Notes under the pieces: generated by a model | Databases searched by the model: none | The model's input: the letters and a program-made list of their open reading frames with translations, nothing else | Told to the model about the DNA's origin: nothing | Position numbers and translations under genes: made by a program | Source of the DNA: an uncultured SAR86 cluster bacterium | GTDB lineage: Bacteria; Pseudomonadota; Gammaproteobacteria; Magnimaribacterales; D2472 | DNA: 64,000 bases | Reading direction: 5' to 3' | NCBI GenBank assembly: GCA_902557645.1 | Contig: CACEAP010000001.1 | Coordinates: forward strand, 248,001-312,000 | In this document: piece by piece, positions 10,041-16,898 of the stretch | Position numbering within the stretch: position 1 is the stretch's first letter | Layout of the letters: the number at the start of each line of letters is the position of its first letter

Positions 10041-10403
10041 TTAGATTAGATTTAACCCCATTTTTACAAGAATAAATATAGAGATAGCCCATGCTAATCC
10101 TCTTAATGGTTGCGGCTCATAAGTTGAGCCTTCCGCTGCTGGTTTAAGGCTGATACCACTTATATAAATTACAGCAAAAGCAATCCTTGCAAGTAGCCAA
10201 TATGCTGCTAGCTGCGTATTAGCTTCAACATTTAAATATATTGAAAGCAGAGCTAGTACAAAAAATACTGGTAGCGATTCTCTGAAGTTGTGAACTGCTT
10301 TATTAGTTCTTTCAGAAACATCTCCAGCTGAGCGCCTCAACCATGACTGAAGCACCAGCTGAATTAGATACAGCAAAGCTGTACATAAGATTATTTGAAC
10401 CAC
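10041..10403 (-). CDS. MAPEG family membrane protein
   Basis: MAPEG proteins are four-helix inner-membrane proteins related to microsomal glutathione transferases; bacterial members are mostly uncharacterised. This 120-residue protein shows four hydrophobic helices and the family region ending HNFRESLPVFFVLALL (about residues 42-57), with an R/N/E pattern at the end of helix 2. It shares one base with the gene upstream and lies just before the DUF1295 gene. A paralogue sits at 46931-47302. The catalytic reaction is not predictable. Confidence 0.82.
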   Translation of the reverse strand: MVQIILCTALLYLIQLVLQSWLRRSAGDVSERTNKAVHNFRESLPVFFVLALLSIYLNVEANTQLAAYWLLARIAFAVIYISGISLKPAAEGSTYEPQPLRGLAWAISIFILVKMGLNLI

Positions 10404-10969
10404 TATTTATTTGGGTTCTCTGTAACTTCTAGTGGCACCATGACATGGACAAAATCATTACCTTCCCACATCACATAAGGTCCGCCTGCATAAGGATCTC
10501 TTGGCATATCTTTCATCAAGCTTGCAGGCATTAACATCATTAAATGCGGACCTTCTTGAATCCAAACACCTTTAGATTTATCAGTATTAAAAGGATCATC
10601 ATTATCAACTGCAACATCACCTTGTAGCATATAAGACATTCCAAAACCTTCTTCTTCAGAATCATATTCTGCTTGCGCCATGTAAGCTGCAAGCCATTTC
10701 TGCCAAGCTTTATCAACGCACATAGGGTTTACATTTTCATTAGGCGGTGTTCCTGGCATACAAGTCCAACCATTAGTACCTTCAACCAAGATAGTTCCAT
10801 CTGAGCTCATGATAGTTGCATCATCACTCACATTAGCTGGAGCAGCAGATTTTGCTATTTTAATAACTTCAGCTTTTGATAATTTATGGCCAGAAGCTCC
10901 ATGATGCATAGCATTTGCTAATGGTATTAACATTAGACATCCAAAAGTAGTAATTAATAATTTTTTCAT
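10403..10969 (-). CDS. Secreted hypothetical protein, 188 aa
   Basis: I cannot name a function. It has a clear Sec signal peptide (residues 1-20, cleavage after ANA), then a His-rich start (MHHGASGHK). The mature part holds DGTILVEGTNGWTC, two cysteines (~69 and ~83) that could form a disulfide, and Met-rich stretches (LMMLMPASLMKDMP). A strong GAGGAG ribosome site precedes the ATG. It is the first gene of the run with MAPEG and DUF1295, so it is probably a periplasmic partner of that membrane module. Methionine and histidine richness could mean metal contact, but that is speculation. Confidence 0.75.
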   Translation of the reverse strand: MKKLLITTFGCLMLIPLANAMHHGASGHKLSKAEVIKIAKSAAPANVSDDATIMSSDGTILVEGTNGWTCMPGTPPNENVNPMCVDKAWQKWLAAYMAQAEYDSEEEGFGMSYMLQGDVAVDNDDPFNTDKSKGVWIQEGPHLMMLMPASLMKDMPRDPYAGGPYVMWEGNDFVHVMVPLEVTENPNK

Positions 10970-11046
10970 TTTTCTCCTCTGAAAATAATGTAATAAGATA
11001 TTTAATTTAGATGAATCTTGAATTAAATCAAGTATATTTTCTAAAT

Positions 11047-12309
11047 CTAATTTACAAGAGGTATTTCATACCAACTGGTAGTGTATTTTGGCGAGACCAT
11101 GCTTTGACGCATTGGAGAGTATTGAGATGTATTTTGTGAAGCAAAGTAAATTTGTGTCTCATAAGTATTCATAGCATCAATATACTGCATAAGGTATGAA
11201 TTATCCTTTGGTGTATTTGAATCTTGAAATAATGATGGTTGCTGGATACCTTCGTGTGAGAACAAGCTAAGTAATACTCCGGCTTTTGCATAGGAATAAT
11301 TAGCTCTAAATATTGGTTTTAAAGCTATTTTAGCTCCATGTAATATATCTCGAGTATCATTAGTTGGATGAGGGAATTGAAAACTATTAAACCCTCTGTG
11401 TTGTGGTTTACTATCATTAAAAGGGCTAGTTCTGACAAAAACTGATACCTGTGAGCATTTTTGTTTTTCTTGTCTTAATTTTTCTGTCGCTCTTACTACA
11501 AAGTTGCTCATGATAGGCTGCAGCCTTGATAAATCATCTACTCTTTGTCCAAAACTACGACTAACAATAATTTGTTTTTTTGCTGCAATATCTTTTTCTA
11601 TATCCAGACACCTTTCGCCACGCAACTCTCGAACAGTGCGTTCCAACACTATGCTAAATTTTTGTCTAATATGCTCAGGACTGCATTGAGCTAAATCTAA
11701 AGCTGTAATAATTCCAGCCTTCTGTAAATGTTGATTCAATCTTCTGCCTACACCCCAAACCTCACCAACAGGAGTTAATGATAAAGCTTTTGTAATATCT
11801 GCTGTATTAGCAAGTCTTACAACTCCAGTAGCTACATTAAGTTTTTTTACTTGATAGATTGCTACTTTTGTTAAAGTTTTTGTAGGTGCAATACCAACCC
11901 GTACCGGCACCCCAGTCCACTGCTTAACAATACTTTTTACATAACAACCAAATTTATATAAATCGAAATTTTTATCTAATCTATCTAAATCCAAGAAGGC
12001 TTCATCAATGCTATAGACTTCAACACTTGGAGCAATAGTTTCTAGGACATGCATTACTCGTGCAGACATGTCGCCGTAAAGAGCAAAGTTTGAAGAAAAG
12101 ACATGACCACCATTTTTTAGATAAGCATCTTTTACCTTGAACCAAGGTACTCCCATACCAATATCCAAAGCCTTCGCTTCTTTGCTTCTAGCAATAACAC
12201 AACCATCATTATTAGATAAAACTACTAGAGGTTTATTTTTTAAATCAGGACGGAATATTTTTTCACAAGAAGCATAAAAGCTCTCGCAATCAACCAGAGC
12301 CAAAGCCAT
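11047..12309 (-). CDS. umuC: DNA polymerase V catalytic subunit (Y family)
   Basis: UmuC is the error-prone translesion polymerase of the SOS response, active as UmuD'2C with RecA. The 420-residue product (E. coli 422) has the Y-family catalytic acids in LVDCESFYASCE (Asp7) and SIDEAFLDLD (~100-109), the helix-hairpin-helix region near 180, and a little-finger region ending with the UmuC-type C terminus. Its ATG shares one base with the umuD stop (TAATG), so the pair is an operon under the LexA box upstream of umuD. Confidence 0.96.
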   Translation of the reverse strand: MALALVDCESFYASCEKIFRPDLKNKPLVVLSNNDGCVIARSKEAKALDIGMGVPWFKVKDAYLKNGGHVFSSNFALYGDMSARVMHVLETIAPSVEVYSIDEAFLDLDRLDKNFDLYKFGCYVKSIVKQWTGVPVRVGIAPTKTLTKVAIYQVKKLNVATGVVRLANTADITKALSLTPVGEVWGVGRRLNQHLQKAGIITALDLAQCSPEHIRQKFSIVLERTVRELRGERCLDIEKDIAAKKQIIVSRSFGQRVDDLSRLQPIMSNFVVRATEKLRQEKQKCSQVSVFVRTSPFNDSKPQHRGFNSFQFPHPTNDTRDILHGAKIALKPIFRANYSYAKAGVLLSLFSHEGIQQPSLFQDSNTPKDNSYLMQYIDAMNTYETQIYFASQNTSQYSPMRQSMVSPKYTTSWYEIPLVN

Positions 12310-12737
12310 TAGAATTTATTAATTGCTGCTGTGACAGTACCTAATATCTCCAATTCTTGCCCATGATTAATGAATATAGGAGGGTAACTCGGATTGTCTG
12401 GCATTAAACACATCTTAGGTTTTAATTTAAGGCGCTTGCAGACAAACTCACCATCGATAGAGGCAACTACAATACTGTCATGAATAGGTTTAATACTACG
12501 ATCAACCACCAATACTGCTTGATCTGTAATGCCTGAACCTAGCATAGATTGTCCTTGAGCACGTACTAAAAAAGTTGCAGCTCCATTTTTTATCAGATGT
12601 TTATTTAGATCTATTGGGCTTTCAATATAGTCGCTTGCAGGGCTGGGGAACCCTGCATGCACTGATTCAAGAAAATAGGGCACAAATATTGCCGGCAGAT
12701 TTTCTTCAGAAATTTTTCCGATATAACTAACTTTCAT
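12309..12737 (-). CDS. umuD: SOS mutagenesis protein UmuD (LexA-like self-cleaving)
   Basis: UmuD cleaves itself on RecA filaments to give UmuD', the partner of UmuC. The 142-residue product (E. coli 139) has the cleavage pair Ala28-Gly29 in SVHAGFPSP, nucleophile Ser64 in GQSMLG and general base Lys101 in EFVCKRL. I chose the ATG at 12735-12737. A longer open frame continues to 12896, but it would translate through the LexA box and promoter and add 53 residues unlike any UmuD. There is no good Shine-Dalgarno before this ATG, as AT-rich sequence lies upstream. It is coupled to umuC. Confidence 0.95.
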   Translation of the reverse strand: MKVSYIGKISEENLPAIFVPYFLESVHAGFPSPASDYIESPIDLNKHLIKNGAATFLVRAQGQSMLGSGITDQAVLVVDRSIKPIHDSIVVASIDGEFVCKRLKLKPKMCLMPDNPSYPPIFINHGQELEILGTVTAAINKF

Positions 12738-12750
12738 AAGGATTTTAAAA

Positions 12751-12770
12751 TACTGTATAAATATACAGTA
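12751..12770 (-). promoter_or_regulatory. LexA (SOS) box of umuDC
   Basis: The site contains CTGTATAAATATACAG, an exact CTG-N10-CAG LexA site flanked by TA on both sides, so the 20-base unit is almost a perfect palindrome. It lies 13 bases upstream of the umuD ATG and covers the predicted -10 element, the expected place for a repressor. This strongly implies LexA control of umuDC. The divergent gene at 12856 begins 85 bases away and could also be affected, but that is less likely. Confidence 0.93.
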
Positions 12771-12788
12771 TAATACAAAGTACGACAA
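12760..12788 (-). promoter_or_regulatory. Predicted sigma-70 promoter of umuDC
   Basis: On the minus strand a -35 TTGTCG (12783-12788) is followed after exactly 17 bases by a -10 TATATT (12760-12765), which lies inside the LexA box. Transcription would begin about 15 bases upstream of the umuD start, giving a very short leader. Spacing and overlap with the operator make this a coherent prediction, although the -10 is only a 5/6 match. Confidence 0.7.
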
Positions 12789-12855
12789 TCTTTTTATTAA
12801 TTGCTGGATAATGCTTATATAAGTTTTATATCCATAATTTGTGTAGAATAAAAGC

Positions 12856-13326
12856 ATGTTTAATATATCTAAAGTGCTACCCAAGGTTGCTAACAACGAG
12901 CTTGATAGCCCAAAAATTGCTATATGGACTTTTATATTATTTACCGCGCTTATGACTTGGCGTTCTATTATCCATATGTTTTTTGAATCCTTTGGGTTTC
13001 AGGACATTGCAAATTTTATGGTTTTAACTGGTGATCCAGATCCCATGCCAGTTATTTATAGATTTTTCTCATTATGGGGCTCAGCTCAGCTTTTGTTCTG
13101 CCTTGTTTGCTGGGTTGTGATTTTTAGATATAAATCTTTAATTCCTCTCATGAATATATTTTGGGCAATAGAATGGGGAGCAAGGTTATTTCTCTATCCT
13201 TTAATCAGAGAAGATATAGGAGCATACACAACTGATTTAACTCCAGGTGTAGATATGGCGCCATTGGTTTTTATACTTATAGTAGTTATGTTTTTCTTAT
13301 CAATAGCTAACAGGCAAGGAAAGTAA
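12856..13326 (+). CDS. Hypothetical four-helix membrane protein, 156 aa
   Basis: No family is recognised. The protein has four hydrophobic segments at about residues 23-43, 71-92, 95-113 and 134-151, with a conserved-looking loop between helices 1 and 2 carrying FMVLTGDPDPMP. It is encoded divergently from umuDC and two bases upstream of the next gene, which is also membrane-associated; the two are probably co-transcribed. The ATG follows a short AT-rich leader without a clear Shine-Dalgarno sequence. Confidence 0.7.
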   Translation: MFNISKVLPKVANNELDSPKIAIWTFILFTALMTWRSIIHMFFESFGFQDIANFMVLTGDPDPMPVIYRFFSLWGSAQLLFCLVCWVVIFRYKSLIPLMNIFWAIEWGARLFLYPLIREDIGAYTTDLTPGVDMAPLVFILIVVMFFLSIANRQGK

Positions 13327-13328
13327 AG

Positions 13329-13961
13329 GTGAGAGTCTGGATCGCTTTAGGTGTTATTTATGGTTTATTTTTTACTTGGTATACCGATCTAGGCGGCAAG
13401 TTAAGCGATGATGAAATTCAATCATATATAAGCCAGCTTCAAAATAATACAAAACAAGATAATTTATCTAATGAAAGAGCCGAAAGGTTACTTGCTAATA
13501 TGACAAAGTTCATGGAAGAGGACACGGGCAAGCAATTTCTTATGGTCAACATAATAGATATGTCAGAAAACCCAACTTTTAATGATGGTACCTCATCTAA
13601 TCAATCAGCAGATGAGCTCATGAATAAGTATATGGAGCATATGTATCCAGAGTTATTTAAGAGAGCATCTCATCCGGTTTATGTAGGGAATGCAATAAGT
13701 AACTCAGTAGATATAGTGGGGATTGCTAATGCTGAAGTATGGGAAAGGGCAGTATTAATGAGATATAAAAGTAGAAGGGCTTTCATGGAGATAATAGCTA
13801 ATCCAGAAATTTTAGGAGAACATAAGTACAAAATTGCCGCTGTAAACAAAACAATAGCTTTCCCAGCAGAATCAGCCATCTTTTTTGGTGATGTAAGATT
13901 AATTTTTGGACTTATTTTATTGATTATTGGTTTATTAGTAAGATCTAGGGCTAGGAAATAG
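13329..13961 (+). CDS. Hypothetical membrane-tethered protein with DUF1330-like domain
   Basis: This 210-residue product starts at GTG, 2 bases after the stop of the upstream membrane protein. It has a hydrophobic N-terminal segment (residues 3-18), a soluble middle part and a C-terminal membrane helix (~185-204), so the soluble domain is held at the membrane from both ends. Residues ~70-175 resemble a ferredoxin-like dimeric barrel of the DUF1330/EthD sort: a FLMVNIIDM strand, a helix MNKYMEHMYPELFKRA, a WERAVLMRYKSRRAF segment, and a terminal strand. The similarity is by pattern only. Its end overlaps the convergent lpxH gene by 11 bases. Confidence 0.65.
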   Translation: MRVWIALGVIYGLFFTWYTDLGGKLSDDEIQSYISQLQNNTKQDNLSNERAERLLANMTKFMEEDTGKQFLMVNIIDMSENPTFNDGTSSNQSADELMNKYMEHMYPELFKRASHPVYVGNAISNSVDIVGIANAEVWERAVLMRYKSRRAFMEIIANPEILGEHKYKIAAVNKTIAFPAESAIFFGDVRLIFGLILLIIGLLVRSRARK

Positions 13962-14664
13962 AAAATTTTTCTAAATTAAAGTCTTGACCATCAATAGTTA
14001 AGAACCACCCATAACTTCCCCAATCTCCAAGCACAACTCTTTTACATGAACCCATATCATGCACATCTGGTCTATGGGTATGCCCATGAATAAAAAGGCC
14101 TGGTTTATATTCTTCTATAAAAACATCAACAGAAGCCGGATTTACATCTGTAATAGCATCAGATTTGATAGATGTAGCTGCTTTGCTGTCAGTTCTAAGA
14201 GCAGTAGCAATTTGTTTACGCTCATCAAGGTCTTTTTGCATAAAATTAGATTGCCATTGTTCAGTGCGCACTTCATTTCGAAACTTCATATAGCCTTCAT
14301 CATCAGTACATAAAAAATCGCCATGACTAACTACAACTTTTTGATTATTGATATCAAGAGTATAAGGATCAGGTAGAAGTGTTATGCCAGTTTCTTGTGC
14401 AAAAACTTCGCCGATTAAAAAATCTCTATTACCATGTATAAAAAAGGTTTTTGGACCATTGGTAGTGAAATTTAATAATGCAGTTTTAATCTCTTGATAC
14501 AAAGGTAGATCATCATCATCACCTATCCAGGTTTCAAATAGGTCGCCAAGAATATATAAATGAGTACAAGCATCTTTAGATTCTTCTAAAAATTTAAAAA
14601 AGGCTTGTGTAAGTTCGGGATGTTTCTCGCTTAGGTGAAGATCTGAAATAAAGCGTGGCTTCAT
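13951..14664 (-). CDS. lpxH: UDP-2,3-diacylglucosamine diphosphatase
   Basis: LpxH hydrolyses UDP-2,3-diacylglucosamine to lipid X, the fourth step of lipid A synthesis, at the inner membrane. The 237-residue calcineurin-like phosphoesterase has the metal motifs in order: FISDLHL, LGDLFE, HGNRDFLIG, VSHGD and IHGHTHRP. Length matches E. coli LpxH (240). It overlaps the ppiB-like gene by 4 bases, keeping the ppiB-lpxH order of E. coli. It confirms a Gram-negative, lipid A-producing cell. Confidence 0.95.
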   Translation of the reverse strand: MKPRFISDLHLSEKHPELTQAFFKFLEESKDACTHLYILGDLFETWIGDDDDLPLYQEIKTALLNFTTNGPKTFFIHGNRDFLIGEVFAQETGITLLPDPYTLDINNQKVVVSHGDFLCTDDEGYMKFRNEVRTEQWQSNFMQKDLDERKQIATALRTDSKAATSIKSDAITDVNPASVDVFIEEYKPGLFIHGHTHRPDVHDMGSCKRVVLGDWGSYGWFLTIDGQDFNLEKFSIS

Positions 14665-15254
14665 TCAGATACAGTAACCGACTCAATAGTTACAGGCTCA
14701 AGCGGTGCATCTTGATAGCCACCAACTACTCCGGTGGCACTTTCTGCAAGTTGATCAACAACATCCATGCCATCAGTAACTTTACCAAAGACCGCATAAC
14801 CCCAACCCTGAGCAGTTTCAGCTGTATGATTTAGAAAATCATTATCCTTGTGGTTAATAAAAAACTGACCAGTAGCAGAATGCGGATCCATAGTTCGCGC
14901 CATAGCAATAGAACCACGATCATTGGCAAGGCCGTTATTAGCTTCATTTTGTATAGGCGCAGTTCCGCTAGGTTTATTTTGCATATCTTCAGTCAAGCCG
15001 CCACCTTGAACCATAAAACCATTAATTAGTCTGTGAAAGATAGTGCCTTCATAGTATCCAGCATTAGCTAGGGCTACAAAATTCGCTACTGTAATAGGGG
15101 CTTTATCTTGATCTAGTTCTAGTTGAATAGCACCAATAGTAGTGTTGATGGTTACAGATGTCATAGCATTCTCCTTACTTTGAGATGAAGCATATAATGA
15201 TGATGAGAATACAAGGCTAAATATAAGGATATTTAATAATTGTATTTTCTTCAT
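14661..15254 (-). CDS. ppiB: Cyclophilin-type peptidyl-prolyl isomerase, possible dual start
   Basis: Cyclophilins catalyse cis-trans isomerisation of Xaa-Pro bonds. The enzyme domain starts near residue 33 and has FHRLINGFMVQGGG, GSIAMARTMDPHSATGQFFI and GYAVFGKVTDGMDVVDQL, with the catalytic Arg in FHR. The 197-residue form begins with a signal peptide (residues 1-22, ending LYAS) and would be periplasmic. An internal ATG (codon 31, 15162-15164) has a perfect AAGGAG six bases upstream and would give a cytoplasmic PpiB-length protein of 167 residues, whereas the upstream ATG has no clear ribosome site. In E. coli these roles are split between PpiA and PpiB. Transcribed with lpxH. Confidence 0.9.
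   Translation of the reverse strand: MKKIQLLNILIFSLVFSSSLYASSQSKENAMTSVTINTTIGAIQLELDQDKAPITVANFVALANAGYYEGTIFHRLINGFMVQGGGLTEDMQNKPSGTAPIQNEANNGLANDRGSIAMARTMDPHSATGQFFINHKDNDFLNHTAETAQGWGYAVFGKVTDGMDVVDQLAESATGVVGGYQDAPLEPVTIESVTVSE
15162..15176 (-). promoter_or_regulatory. Internal Shine-Dalgarno and ATG in ppiB
   Basis: On the minus strand AAGGAG (15171-15176) lies six bases before an in-frame ATG (15162-15164) at codon 31 of the cyclophilin gene, just after the signal peptide. This is among the best-spaced ribosome sites in the window and may start a second, cytoplasmic product. Confidence 0.55.
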
Positions 15255-15296
15255 GGTATCGCTTTATAGAATATTAATAATGCTTGTATTTTATCA

Positions 15297-16421
15297 TCAA
15301 AAGTTATGAATGCGGTTGTAGTTAGAAAAAGCTTCTTGGACTTTTGCTTCTTCTAAGCCAAAATCTTTTAGATCATAGAGATGAGGCTTGTGATCATCTT
15401 TCGATTGATTATCAATAAAATTTTGCATTTCATTAAGAGTTGCTTGAGAAAGATCAAAATTAAAATGTTGATAGATATGTTTAATTTGCTCAAGCGGATT
15501 TTTTATAAAATCACGATAATCAATATCTATGATTTGTTCTGAGGTTAGATGTTTAGCTCTATCACTTATACTTTTCTCAATGGCATATTGCCAAAAATCA
15601 AGCACAGCTGCTCCAATCTTATGCGCATTAGCATGATTGGATAATCCAGAGCGGACGCTCATAGTTAGGCTTGATAATGAGCCAATAGATTTAACTGGAT
15701 TTCTATGGATATGAATAAATTTAGCTCCAGGATAGGTAGAAACCAATTCAGGAGTATGACTTATATGGCTTGGGTCTTTTAAAAGCCATTTTTCTGGCCT
15801 AGCTTGGGTTTCCAGGGCTTGTAAAAAACGTTTATGCCATAAAAATGTATCAGTAAAATCACAGGTCTTTAGATACTCTTCATAACTTGGTGAATTTGCC
15901 ATACACATAAAAATAAAACTTCTAACATTCATAGTATTTATTAAAGAACACTCTTCTGGCATTTCAGCATGAATGTGATGCATGCCTAGAAGTTCTGGAA
16001 TAAATTTTCTTGCTAAACTTAATTCTCTATTAGTCTGCTTGATACGCTTTTTAGCTTCTTTACTATTTTTTTCTACTAAAGGAAAAGGTCGAGTTATTTC
16101 CCAGAACAATGGTGAGCGGTAACGTGAGTCACAACTCAATAAATCAAATAAAAATGTTGTTCCTGAGCGTGGCAAGCCCATAACAAATAATGGATCAGAA
16201 GGCGCTGGCAGTTCCTTGTCTTGGATAAACTCATTGAGCTGAGCTCTGACTTTAAGGCGATTAATAAGTTGATGTCGCACTCCAAGATTTCCAGCTAAGT
16301 TTAACCGCGCTTCTTTTTTAAAGGATTCTATTAAGTATTCTAAGGGCTCTAGATAATCATCTTCTCCTAAGCGACCTTCAAGACCTTTGAGGATAGACTT
16401 TTTAGATAAACGAAATTGCAT
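15297..16421 (-). CDS. Sulfotransferase family protein
   Basis: This 374-residue protein is a PAPS-dependent sulfotransferase. The 5'-phosphosulfate loop GLPRSGTTFLFDLL lies near residue 81, and the 3'-phosphate region FIHIHRNPVKSIGSLSSL near 233. It resembles the bacterial sulfotransferase family 3 proteins that act on carbohydrate, lipid or tyrosyl acceptors; the acceptor here is unknown. It has no signal peptide or membrane helix. It stands upstream of ppiB-lpxH on the same strand with 42 bases between, and is divergent from arsC with 60 bases between them. Confidence 0.85.
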   Translation of the reverse strand: MQFRLSKKSILKGLEGRLGEDDYLEPLEYLIESFKKEARLNLAGNLGVRHQLINRLKVRAQLNEFIQDKELPAPSDPLFVMGLPRSGTTFLFDLLSCDSRYRSPLFWEITRPFPLVEKNSKEAKKRIKQTNRELSLARKFIPELLGMHHIHAEMPEECSLINTMNVRSFIFMCMANSPSYEEYLKTCDFTDTFLWHKRFLQALETQARPEKWLLKDPSHISHTPELVSTYPGAKFIHIHRNPVKSIGSLSSLTMSVRSGLSNHANAHKIGAAVLDFWQYAIEKSISDRAKHLTSEQIIDIDYRDFIKNPLEQIKHIYQHFNFDLSQATLNEMQNFIDNQSKDDHKPHLYDLKDFGLEEAKVQEAFSNYNRIHNF

Positions 16422-16481
16422 TTTATTATTTCCTTATAAGTTATAAGATACTCTGAAATACTAAAATCTACAATTTACACT

Positions 16482-16898
16482 ATGAATATACTTTTTATGT
16501 GTGTTGGTAATTCAGCCAGAAGCCAAATAGCTGAAGGTTTAGCTAATGCTATGTTAGGCAGCGAACACCAAATTGAAAGTGCTGGGTCTATACCATCTGG
16601 CAAAGTTCATCCTGGTGCTATTAAATGTATGCATGACATTGGTATTGATATCTCTGATCATACTTCAAAATCTATCGATGATCTCGATACAGAATTTATT
16701 GAAAATTTAGATTATGTAATTACTTTATGTGCAGAGGAGGTTTGTCCAGTCCTGCCAAGTCAAGCGACTGCTTTGCATTGGCAACATCCTGATCCAGTAA
16801 ATCCTGCATTTGATAAAAATCAAGAAGCTGAGGCTTTTGAGAATACTCGAGAGAGTATTTTTAAACTCTTAAAGAAATTTATAATTTTAAATACTTAG
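16482..16898 (+). CDS. arsC: Arsenate reductase, thioredoxin-coupled LMW-PTP fold
   Basis: The 138-residue protein has the low-molecular-weight phosphatase P-loop Cys7-x5-Arg13 (CVGNSARS) and two further cysteines, Cys83 and Cys88 (TLCAEEVCP). In the S. aureus/B. subtilis-type ArsC such cysteines relay the disulfide to thioredoxin. The C-terminal HPDPVNP carries the catalytic Asp loop. It reduces arsenate to arsenite; a general protein-tyrosine phosphatase role is the alternative but less likely given the cysteine pair. No ars efflux pump or ArsR regulator lies beside it. Its stop is interlocked with that of the convergent gene (TTAG at 16895-16898). Confidence 0.85.
   Translation: MNILFMCVGNSARSQIAEGLANAMLGSEHQIESAGSIPSGKVHPGAIKCMHDIGIDISDHTSKSIDDLDTEFIENLDYVITLCAEEVCPVLPSQATALHWQHPDPVNPAFDKNQEAEAFENTRESIFKLLKKFIILNT

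Noticed and set aside
12738-12896. A longer UmuD reading frame starting at 12896
   Set aside because: It would translate the LexA box and promoter and overlap the divergent gene start at 12856; UmuD starts with MKVSYIGK-like sequence at 12737.
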